Source of the DNA: UBA6168 sp031426435
GTDB taxonomy: Bacteria > Bacteroidota > Bacteroidia > Chitinophagales > Saprospiraceae
DNA: 7,490 nt
Assembly (NCBI GenBank): GCA_031426435.1
Contig: JANPLH010000551.1
Span: forward strand, 1-7,490
Direction: 5' to 3'
Shown: positions 1 through 6,241 of the stretch, one piece after another
Layout: the number at the start of each line of letters is the position of its first letter
Position numbering within the stretch: position 1 is the stretch's first letter
Made by a program: the position numbers and the translations under genes
Notes under the pieces: model-generated
What the model was told of the DNA's origin: nothing
What the model saw: the letters and a program-made list of their open reading frames with translations, nothing else
The model's database searches: none

Positions 1-1
1 C

Positions 2-115
2 AACAAGAAATTGGTCGAATGGCTTTTCGAGCAACTTAGCTCAGAAGCTAAGTTTGACTTAAATCATCCTGCCGTGCAGAAAGCCTTGGGTTTTGGGGCA
101 GTCAATTATGCCTGA
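2..115 (+). CDS. C-terminal end of an unidentified protein (5' partial)
   Basis: An open frame enters from the left edge and gives 37 residues before a TGA at 113-115. It begins NKKLVEWLFEQLSSEAKF and ends HPAVQKALGFGAVNYA. The composition looks like real protein (amphipathic helix WLFEQL, then a mixed segment), and the other two forward frames are broken by stops in the same stretch. I do not recognise the family from this short tail and assign no function. A perfect 9-bp inverted repeat (33-54) lies inside the coding sequence. The same frame continues past the stop as a cupin-like remnant, but this tail has none of the histidine motif expected of the first half of a cupin. I therefore read the two as different genes. 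The true start lies outside the window. Confidence 0.55.
   Translation, partial: NKKLVEWLFEQLSSEAKFDLNHPAVQKALGFGAVNYA
33..54. repeat. Perfect 9-bp inverted repeat with 4-base loop
   Basis: AACTTAGCT (33-41), loop CAGA (42-45), AGCTAAGTT (46-54). The stem is perfect. It lies inside the open frame of the partial upstream gene and is not followed by a T run, so it is not a standard intrinsic terminator. It may be a coding coincidence or an RNA hairpin near the gene end. Confidence 0.6.
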
Positions 116-286
116 TTCTCATTTTCTGCATGGACTATTGAAATATTTGAGTTTGAAAAAAATGACACTGCATTCGTACCGCCCAAAGCTTTGCAATGGG
201 TGCGGAATACAGGTGCTGGTCAATTGGTTTTTGTTTGCATCGTCAGCCCACCTTGGTCTCCTGATGCCGAGGAGGTACTTGGGTGA
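116..286 (+). pseudogene. Remnant of a cupin-domain protein (C-terminal half only)
   Basis: Read in the frame starting at 116, the sequence gives 56 residues to a TGA at 284-286. From about base 128 they match the second half of small double-stranded beta-helix cupins: FEFEKNDTAFVPP, then WVRNTGAGQL, then VFVCIVSPPWSPDAEEVL. In the family this corresponds to the 'G-D-x-x-x-(I/V)-P-P...H-x-x-x-N-T-G' block and the C-terminal '(C/V)-(I/V)-x-x-P-x-W-x-x-E-D-E-E' ending. The N-terminal half with the metal-binding HxH motif is absent in all three forward frames upstream. There is no in-frame ATG between the TGA at 113 and the conserved block, and the usual histidine after PP is replaced (KALQW). 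I infer a truncated, non-functional copy left after a deletion or fusion behind the preceding gene. The alternative, a single gene read through the TGA at 113, seems unlikely. Confidence 0.55.
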
Positions 287-326
287 TACTCGCCTATTGT
301 TTACTATCTAACTGATTTTCAGTCGC

Positions 327-334
327 TTGCGCAA
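327..334. promoter_or_regulatory. 8-bp palindrome upstream of the glycosyltransferase gene
   Basis: TTGCGCAA is a perfect palindrome, 41 bp before the glycosyltransferase ATG. It sits in the 89-bp gap after the cupin remnant. It could be an operator half-site region, but an 8-bp palindrome is also expected by chance. Confidence 0.15.
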
Positions 335-358
335 TAATTTTAAGTGCTGTCTACTGCT

Positions 359-366
359 TACCTTTA
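359..366 (+). promoter_or_regulatory. Possible -7 element for the glycosyltransferase gene
   Basis: TACCTTTA matches the Bacteroidota -7 consensus TAnnTTTG at all fixed positions but the last. No TTTG lies 19-21 bases upstream (only TTTT at about 17), so support is weak. If used, the transcript would begin only a few bases before the ATG at 376. Confidence 0.25.
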
Positions 367-375
367 CGACCGAAT

Positions 376-1581
376 ATGAAAATCCTGCTTGTCACCAAGA
401 AGTTTCCTTACCCGCTGAAAGAAGGAGAACCCATTGCCATCAACTACTTGGCGAAGTCGCTTGTGGCGCTCGGTTGCGAGCTGGATTTGTTGGTTTTGAA
501 CACCAGCAAGCACTATTTCGACCCCGTGGATTTGCCGGCATCTGAGAACTTTTTCAAGGAAATTCACAGCGTTCAGGTACAGAACCATATCACTTTTTCG
601 GGTGCATTGCAGAGTTTGCTATTGGGCCAGTCCTATATACTCGACCGGTTCAAGTCCAACGCATTTGCTGATAAGCTGGCCAAATTGCTCCGCAATAAAA
701 AATATGACGTAGTGCAAATGGAGACCATCTATTTGGCACATTATAATAAGGTGGTGCGAAAAGAAAGCAATGCCTTGTTGTCGCTCCGGGCGCATAATGT
801 AGAGCACGAGATTTGGGAACGGGTGGCTGCCACCACGCCCAATCTTTTGAAAAAATGGTACCTTAATAATCAAAACAAGCACCTTCAAAGATTCGAGGTA
901 GGCCATTTGAATGAATTTGATGTGCTATTGGCAATCACCGGCCGTGACTTGGATGCTTTTCGACACTTGGGCTTTTGCAAAGCAGGTATAGTGGCTCCCG
1001 TTGGCCTTAATTTGATGGAGTACTCTTTTAACAATCAACAAATTGCGCCAGCAAATAGCGCCTGCTTCATAGGAGCTCTCGACTGGATGCCGAACCAATA
1101 CGGCTTAATCTGGTTTATTGAAAATGTGTGGCCGAATTTGGCCAAGCGTTTTCCCAACGCCCAATTTCACGTCGCTGGCAAAAACACGCCTGAATGGCTA
1201 CGCAATAAAGCTGGTGGGTTGGCCATCGTGCATGGTGAGGTGCAGGACGCTAAAGCGTTCATCCGGGAACATAGCGTTTTGGTTGCACCACTTTTTTCGG
1301 GCAGTGGTATCAAGATTAAAGTGCTGGAAGGCATGGCGCTGGGTAGGGTGGTGGTGACAACCTCCATTGGGGCGGAGGGGATTCCAGCCGTACATGGCCA
1401 GCATCTTTTAATCGCAGATGACGATTCTGATTTTCAAAAACAGTTGACTTGGTGTTTTGAAAATCCACAACAATCTGCCGAAATTGGCCTTGCAGCAAGA
1501 GAACTCATTCGGCAGCAGTTTGATATTTTGGAAATAGGAAAGAAAGTCTTCACTGTCTACCAACAATTTGCAAAGCATTGA
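376..1581 (+). CDS. GT4-type glycosyltransferase
   Basis: A 401-residue GT-B-fold glycosyltransferase, normal length for family GT4, predicted to transfer a sugar from a nucleotide-sugar donor to an envelope or exopolysaccharide acceptor at the cytoplasmic face. The N-terminal Rossmann half starts MKILLVTKKFPYPLKEGE, with the glycine-containing loop typical of acceptor domains. A conserved RAHNVEHEIW block lies at 138-147. The C-terminal donor half begins near FIGALDWMPN (231-240), followed by FHVAGK (264-269) and the donor-binding block LFSGSGIKIKVLEGMALG (306-323) and TTSIGAEGI (328-336). In this block E318 is the second glutamate of the EX7E motif, while the first position is S310, a common variation in this 'ALDWMPN' subgroup, which resembles sugar transferases of exopolysaccharide systems. 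No membrane segment or signal peptide is seen. The ATG at 376 starts exactly at the conserved first strand. The lipoprotein gene begins 30 bp downstream, so cotranscription is possible. The exact donor and acceptor cannot be told from sequence. Confidence 0.9.
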   Translation: MKILLVTKKFPYPLKEGEPIAINYLAKSLVALGCELDLLVLNTSKHYFDPVDLPASENFFKEIHSVQVQNHITFSGALQSLLLGQSYILDRFKSNAFADKLAKLLRNKKYDVVQMETIYLAHYNKVVRKESNALLSLRAHNVEHEIWERVAATTPNLLKKWYLNNQNKHLQRFEVGHLNEFDVLLAITGRDLDAFRHLGFCKAGIVAPVGLNLMEYSFNNQQIAPANSACFIGALDWMPNQYGLIWFIENVWPNLAKRFPNAQFHVAGKNTPEWLRNKAGGLAIVHGEVQDAKAFIREHSVLVAPLFSGSGIKIKVLEGMALGRVVVTTSIGAEGIPAVHGQHLLIADDDSDFQKQLTWCFENPQQSAEIGLAARELIRQQFDILEIGKKVFTVYQQFAKH

Positions 1582-1611
1582 CAATCAAATTTTTATAACC
1601 AATTTTTTCTG

Positions 1612-2046
1612 ATGAATAAGTTAAAATTTTTCATTTTCTCAACACTGGCTGCTCTAGTTTTCGCCGCTTGCGGCGCTGAAAGCGAAGTCGTGCAAAAAGA
1701 GGAGGCACTGCTCAAAGAAGTCTTTGCCGTGCATGATGCCGTAATGCCAAAGATGTCGGAAATCGTAAGCTTGAAAGGGCAGCTAAAGGAACTTGAAGCG
1801 GCGGACACGACGAAGGCGGTGGAAGCTAAAGACGCAATTTCCCAATTAGAAAAGGGAGAAGAAGGCATGATGGATTGGATGAACAAGTTCATGCAGCCCG
1901 GCAAGCTACGGAAGTCAAAAAAGCATGAGGAGATAATGTCCTATTTGGAGCGTGAAAAACAGCGAATCACTCAGGTACAGGACGACATGAATAACAGCAT
2001 CGAAGCAGCCAAGCGGGTGCTTGCGGGCAGCCAAAAAGCTCAATAG
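1612..2046 (+). CDS. Small coiled-coil lipoprotein ('viral A-type inclusion protein'-like)
   Basis: A 144-residue predicted lipoprotein. Residues 1-20 form a signal sequence (MNKLKFFIFSTLAALVFAAC) ending at Cys20. The lipobox is F-A-A-C, with F rather than L at -3, which Bacteroidota often tolerate. The mature part is almost wholly helical and charged, with VHDAVMPKMSEI (40-51), GMMDWMNKFM (85-94) and a C-terminal helix with YLEREKQRITQVQDDMNNSI (111-130). This layout matches a Bacteroidota-restricted lipoprotein family often labelled 'viral A-type inclusion protein'. That name carries no functional meaning, and the role is unknown. The first residues after Cys20 (GAESE) are mildly acidic, which could act as a surface-export signal, but this is inference. 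It lies 30 bp after the glycosyltransferase gene with no terminator between, so a shared transcript is possible. Confidence 0.8.
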   Translation: MNKLKFFIFSTLAALVFAACGAESEVVQKEEALLKEVFAVHDAVMPKMSEIVSLKGQLKELEAADTTKAVEAKDAISQLEKGEEGMMDWMNKFMQPGKLRKSKKHEEIMSYLEREKQRITQVQDDMNNSIEAAKRVLAGSQKAQ

Positions 2047-2056
2047 CATCTTTTTT
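2033..2056 (+). terminator. Weak possible terminator at the end of the lipoprotein gene
   Basis: AAAAAG (2033-2038) can pair with CTTTTT (2050-2055), and an inner GCT/AGC pairing spans the stop codon. A run of six T follows C2050. The stem is short and AT-rich, so termination here is uncertain. Confidence 0.25.
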
Positions 2057-2166
2057 AAATTTGTAGTTGAAAGTCCAAACAGTTCTTAAACTAAAGCGCA
2101 AGTCTGTTTTGTAAATTTGGAATGCCATGTTTCAAAAACCTTTCAACAAAATTTAATTTCTTTCTG

Positions 2167-2198
2167 GTTGCTGGGTAGTGAGGAAAAGCGTACCTTTG
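2167..2198 (+). promoter_or_regulatory. Bacteroidota-type promoter for typA
   Basis: GTTG at 2167-2170 (consensus TTTG) is followed after 20 bases by TACCTTTG at 2191-2198, a full match to TAnnTTTG. Spacing is within the 19-21 bases known for the primary sigma factor of this phylum. Transcription would start near 2204, giving a leader of about 110 bases before the typA ATG. Confidence 0.7.
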
Positions 2199-2274
2199 CG
2201 CCGCTTTTGAAAAAATGGTGGATAATGGGTTATTCTGACCAAAACGCTGACTGCAGCCCCAAAAAAAATCCCCC

Positions 2275-2307
2275 ATTCATCATTTTAGCATTCATCATTC
2301 ATCATTC
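2275..2307 (+). repeat. ATTCATC short repeats in the typA leader
   Basis: ATTCATC occurs at 2275, 2290 and 2297. The last two copies are adjacent and the longer unit ATTCATCATT is present at 2275 and 2290. The block ends 8 bases before the typA ATG at 2316 and replaces any Shine-Dalgarno sequence. It might be an unstructured ribosome-landing leader or simple slippage-derived sequence. Confidence 0.6.
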
Positions 2308-2315
2308 TTTAAGCA

Positions 2316-4136
<1,821 letters not shown>

Positions 4137-4142
4137 AAACGG

Positions 4143-4162
4143 GCAGATTTGACTGCTTTTTT
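4143..4162 (+). terminator. Small hairpin with T run after typA
   Basis: GCAG (4143-4146) pairs with CTGC (4153-4156) across loop ATTTGA and is followed by six T. The 4-bp stem is weak on its own. It lies just upstream of the stronger hairpin at 4173-4206 and could add to termination of typA. Confidence 0.4.
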
Positions 4163-4172
4163 CAGAATAAAG

Positions 4173-4206
4173 AAAGCTCTGAGTGGTAATCCACTTGGAG
4201 CTTTTT
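4173..4206. terminator. Bidirectional terminator between typA and the DUF1801 gene
   Basis: The arms are 4173-4186 (AAAGCTCTGAGTGG) and 4191-4204 (CCACTTGGAGCTTT), loop TAAT. They pair over 14 bp with two G-T wobbles. Plus-strand transcription ends in TTTTT (4202-4206), and the minus-strand copy is followed by a U-rich stretch. It lies between two convergent genes, 36 bp after typA and 4 bp before the DUF1801 stop. Confidence 0.8.
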
Positions 4207-4210
4207 CATT

Positions 4211-4651
4211 TTACCGACTTCTCCGAGCATTCATTAGCTTTTCCCTAAGCATCATCTCATCGTTTTCAGCAGCTTCCAGGAGGTATGCAGCCAATAGCTC
4301 CTCGTTGATTTCTTCAACGGAATGAAAGCGTTTGTTGTACACCTGTTTTCGATTGCCCCGCAATAGGTAATTGGCTTCGTCGGAGAGCAGGTTGCCATAA
4401 TTGAAGCCGAATTCGACACCCTCCCAAGTCTTGCTGCCCCACGAAACTGCACCCGGCCAGATGTAACAGATGCCTTTGTTCAAGCTGTAAAACGGCACGT
4501 TGAAGGATAGTTTTTCCTTGATATTGGGAACGGTAGCAATCACCAATTCTCGTAATGCTTCTACGATAGATAATTGGTCTTCCGGAAGGAATGAAAGCAA
4601 TTCCCCCATTGATTTGAACGCTACGTTCTGTACCTGTTTTTTCTCTTTCAT
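4211..4651 (-). CDS. DUF1801 (YdhG-like) domain protein
   Basis: A 146-residue soluble protein matching the DUF1801/YdhG-like family, a small alpha/beta fold of unknown biochemical role. Recognisable parts are the N-terminal FLPEDQLSIVEALREL (21-36), the VPNIKEKLSFNVPFY block (41-55; the family pattern is 'P-x-x-x-E-x-(I/L)-x-(Y/F)-x-x-P-x-(F/Y)'), the strand ICYIWP (61-66), VEFGFNYGNLL (79-89) and the C-terminal helix SVEEINEELLAAYLLEA (111-127). No catalytic residues can be named. The ATG at 4651 is kept because a -7-type box lies 8 bases upstream. Met15 is a possible internal start that would still leave the domain nearly whole. The gene is transcribed alone, converges on typA, and is divergent from the OmpA-type lipoprotein gene. 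Confidence 0.85.
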   Translation of the reverse strand: MKEKKQVQNVAFKSMGELLSFLPEDQLSIVEALRELVIATVPNIKEKLSFNVPFYSLNKGICYIWPGAVSWGSKTWEGVEFGFNYGNLLSDEANYLLRGNRKQVYNKRFHSVEEINEELLAAYLLEAAENDEMMLREKLMNARRSR

Positions 4652-4659
4652 AACAGTTG

Positions 4660-4667
4660 CAAAGGTA
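4660..4667 (-). promoter_or_regulatory. -7 element for the DUF1801 gene
   Basis: On the minus strand this reads TACCTTTG, identical to the typA -7 box and a full match to TAnnTTTG. No TTTG is found 19-21 bases upstream, so only half the promoter is clear. It ends 8 bases before the ATG, implying a leader of only a few bases. Confidence 0.5.
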
Positions 4668-4734
4668 CTAAACAGCAGTGAAAACTAGTTGAATTTATGC
4701 AGGTCGAGGCAACTTATGCACCAATCATTTTGTC

Positions 4735-4742
4735 TAGTTTTG
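4735..4742 (+). promoter_or_regulatory. Possible -7 element for the OmpA-type lipoprotein gene
   Basis: TAGTTTTG matches TAnnTTTG fully, but no TTTG lies 19-21 bases upstream. If used, transcription would start near 4748 and the leader would be about 90 bases, carrying the inverted repeat at 4757-4772 and a short upstream ORF. Confidence 0.35.
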
Positions 4743-4756
4743 CAACGCATTTCACG

Positions 4757-4772
4757 AACATGCCACCATGTT
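4757..4772. repeat. Perfect 6-bp inverted repeat in the lipoprotein leader
   Basis: AACATG (4757-4762), loop CCAC, CATGTT (4767-4772). It lies just after the expected transcription start of the OmpA-type gene and could form a small 5' hairpin or a protein-binding site. No T run follows, so it is not a terminator. Confidence 0.4.
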
Positions 4773-4786
4773 AATTCAAAACAAAA

Positions 4787-4843
4787 ATGAAGTTGGCAAT
4801 CGTGCAAATTCATCTTATCAAAATGAAAATTTTACCAACATGA
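4787..4843 (+). other. 18-codon upstream ORF overlapping the lipoprotein start
   Basis: ATG at 4787 opens an 18-residue frame, MKLAIVQIHLIKMKILPT, that ends at TGA 4841-4843. This stop overlaps the ATG of the OmpA-type gene (4840-4842) as ATGA, the classic arrangement for translational coupling. No ribosome-binding site is evident before it, so translation is unproven and the overlap may be chance. Confidence 0.25.
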
Positions 4844-5745
4844 AGAAAATCCTATTTCTGTTCCTCGGACTCTCCCTTTTGACTTCCTGTGTTTCTAAGA
4901 AAAAATTTCAGCAGTTGGAGGAAGAGCGCAACGGCATCCGCTCTTCGTTTAGCAAGCTCGAAGAATACCTGAAGGAATGCGAGCGGAACAAAGCAAGCCA
5001 AAAATCAGATTATGACCTTCGCCTGAACACTCGTGAGACTGAATTGGCCGCCGAGCGCAGCCGTGCCAAGTCGCTCGAAGACCAAATCAACAACTTACAA
5101 GGCACGAACAAAAACCTGCTTGACCGCCTTAGCGACCTCTCCGTCATCAGCAAGTCAGGTGCAGAAAGCATCCAAAAATCGCTGGAAGCCATCAACCAAC
5201 AGAACACCTATATCAAGGACCTGACGGGCACCATCCAACGCAAGGACTCGCTGAACCTTGCCCTTGTGATGAACCTAAAGCGCTCCCTTGCTGATGTAAA
5301 CGACGAGGACGTGAACATTGAGGTGAGAAAGGGTGTAGTTTATATTTCATTGTCCGACAAGATGCTGTTCACCTCCGGCAGCTACAATATCAAGCCTGCA
5401 GCAGAGGTGGTTTTGGGCAAAATCGCCAAGGTCGTGAACGACCACAGCGACCTCGACATCCTCGTGGAAGGTCATACCGACAATGTGCCCATCAAGACGG
5501 ATTTCATCAAGGACAACTGGGATTTGAGCGCCCTCCGGGCAACCTCCGTGGTGCGGTTCCTGCAATGGAGGCACAACGTCAAGCCTGAGCGGATGACTGC
5601 TGGGGGCCGCAGCCAGTTCGTACCAAAATCCACCAACGATAATGATGCGGGCAAGAGCATGAACCGCCGCACAGAAATCATCATACTTCCGAAACTCGAC
5701 CAGTTTTTTCAGTTGCTGGAGCCGAATGCGGGAGGAGGTAAGTGA
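4840..5745 (+). CDS. OmpA-family coiled-coil lipoprotein (peptidoglycan-binding)
   Basis: A 301-residue envelope lipoprotein predicted to tether the membrane to peptidoglycan. I chose the ATG at 4840 rather than the in-frame ATG at 4768. Only the later start gives an N-terminal signal peptide, MKKILFLFLGLSLLTSC, with lipobox L-T-S-C and Cys17 as the lipidated residue. The 24 extra residues of the longer form are polar and would bury the signal. Residues 18-20 (VSK, then KK) lack the acidic surface-export signal, so a periplasm-facing location is likely. Residues about 21-120 are a charged heptad-like coiled coil (LEEERNGIRSSFSKLEEYL, later LEDQINNLQ). The OmpA C-terminal domain spans about 165-285: a strand VVYISLSDKMLF (166-177), the EGHTDNVPI motif (210-218) with diaminopimelate-binding Asp214, LSALRATSVVRFL (229-241), and NRRTEIII (275-282) carrying the conserved arginine. 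A terminator follows at 5770-5807. Confidence 0.93.
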   Translation: MKKILFLFLGLSLLTSCVSKKKFQQLEEERNGIRSSFSKLEEYLKECERNKASQKSDYDLRLNTRETELAAERSRAKSLEDQINNLQGTNKNLLDRLSDLSVISKSGAESIQKSLEAINQQNTYIKDLTGTIQRKDSLNLALVMNLKRSLADVNDEDVNIEVRKGVVYISLSDKMLFTSGSYNIKPAAEVVLGKIAKVVNDHSDLDILVEGHTDNVPIKTDFIKDNWDLSALRATSVVRFLQWRHNVKPERMTAGGRSQFVPKSTNDNDAGKSMNRRTEIIILPKLDQFFQLLEPNAGGGK

Positions 5746-5769
5746 TTGGTTTTTAGGGATTTATGAAAT

Positions 5770-5807
5770 AAAAATGGCCGGTGCATTCACTTGCTCCGGC
5801 CATTTTT
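5770..5807. terminator. Perfect bidirectional terminator after the OmpA-type gene
   Basis: AAAAATGGCCGG (5770-5781) and CCGGCCATTTTT (5796-5807) are exact reverse complements: a 12-bp stem with a GC-rich core, a 14-base loop, and A/T runs forming U tails on both strands. It serves the OmpA-type gene and the convergent MmcQ/YjbR gene, whose TAA stop (5808-5806 on the minus strand) overlaps the stem's last two bases. Confidence 0.93.
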
Positions 5808-6150
5808 AGCTTAACATTTTTCGAGCCTTTGCAGGCAGTTTCTTCTTTGTCAATTGATATGATTGCCGCACAAAAAAGTCCCACTCAGCTTCGCTCAAAG
5901 TGTCCCATTTTTCTACATAAATAAAATGGTAGCGTGCCACATAAGGCGCAGGTAAGATGCCAGGTCGGGTTATCATCGCTTCAAATTCTTCGGGCTTTAC
6001 TTTCAGGTTAGCTCCTTCTTTCTCCGGTTCAAGACAGGTCACACAAAACATTTTTTCTGCAATGCAAAAGCAGAGGTCGGTCTTCCATTTCACGTCTTCG
6101 GTAGTGTGGGGGAGCGAAAGGCAGAGGGTGCGGAGTTGTTCGATGTTCAT
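5806..6150 (-). CDS. MmcQ/YjbR family protein
   Basis: A 114-residue protein, full length for the MmcQ/YjbR (DUF419) family, a small CyaY-like alpha/beta fold often described as possibly DNA-binding but without an established activity. Matching parts are the N-terminal MNIEQLRTLCLSLPHTTEDVKW (1-22, given here only by its landmarks MNIEQLRTL and LPHTTEDVKW), the strand FCVTCLE (35-41), LKVKPEEFEAMI (49-60), the PGILPAPYVARYHFIYVEKW block (63-82) and the closing helix WDFFVRQSYQLTKKKLP (90-106). The family's usual 'P-x-Y...W' features are visible as PAPYVARYHF and W82. Four cysteines (10, 27, 29, 36) plus Cys39 cluster in the first third, which is more than I would expect but not a metal motif I can name. 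The gene is single, with its own likely promoter at 6161-6191. Confidence 0.87.
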   Translation of the reverse strand: MNIEQLRTLCLSLPHTTEDVKWKTDLCFCIAEKMFCVTCLEPEKEGANLKVKPEEFEAMITRPGILPAPYVARYHFIYVEKWDTLSEAEWDFFVRQSYQLTKKKLPAKARKMLS

Positions 6151-6160
6151 GATTTACAGT

Positions 6161-6191
6161 AAAAAATAAATGTTGTCATCTAAACAACAAA
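6161..6191 (-). promoter_or_regulatory. Candidate promoter for the MmcQ/YjbR gene
   Basis: On the minus strand TTTG (6191-6188) is followed after 19 bases by TATTTTTT (6168-6161), which matches TAnnTTTG except for the last G. Spacing fits the Bacteroidota consensus. The start point would fall near 6155, leaving about 5 bases before the ATG at 6150. Confidence 0.5.
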
Positions 6192-6195
6192 CCAA

Positions 6196-6224
6196 TTGGC
6201 AATTATACGCTTAATTACCGCCAA
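6196..6224. repeat. Imperfect inverted repeat in the divergent region before the beta-barrel-like gene
   Basis: TTGGC (6196-6200) with AATTA (6201-6205) faces TAATT (6212-6216) and GCCAA (6220-6224); the unpaired ACC sits in the second arm. The site lies between divergent starts at 6150 and 6242 and could be an operator or a weak hairpin. It abuts the -33 element of the MmcQ promoter. Confidence 0.3.
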
Positions 6225-6241
6225 TATTACAATAACCAGGT

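Larger units (their letters stand above)
2047..2315 (+). other. Non-coding gap between the lipoprotein gene and typA
   Basis: This 269-bp stretch has no credible gene: open frames within it are short, have no family resemblance and one runs into typA out of frame. It contains two TAAATTTG boxes (2056-2063 and 2112-2119) that fit the -7 consensus but have no TTTG partner upstream. It also holds the well-formed typA promoter (2167-2198) and a leader of roughly 110 bases ending in ATTCATC repeats. Confidence 0.6.

Noticed and set aside
93..311. 72-codon plus-strand open frame over the cupin remnant
   Set aside because: It is a shadow frame: its product has no recognisable features, while the frame one base earlier carries clear cupin motifs.
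311..323. ACTG-ATTTT-CAGT hairpin after the cupin remnant
   Set aside because: Only a 4-bp stem and no T run follows, so it is not credible as a terminator.
2056..2119. Two TAAATTTG boxes (2056 and 2112) as extra typA promoters
   Set aside because: They match the -7 consensus but lack any TTTG at the right distance. In AT-rich sequence such matches are common, and the 2167-2198 promoter is far better.
4768..4839. In-frame ATG at 4768 extending the OmpA-type lipoprotein by 24 residues
   Set aside because: The added residues are polar and place the signal peptide and lipobox internally. The ATG at 4840 gives a textbook lipoprotein N-terminus.
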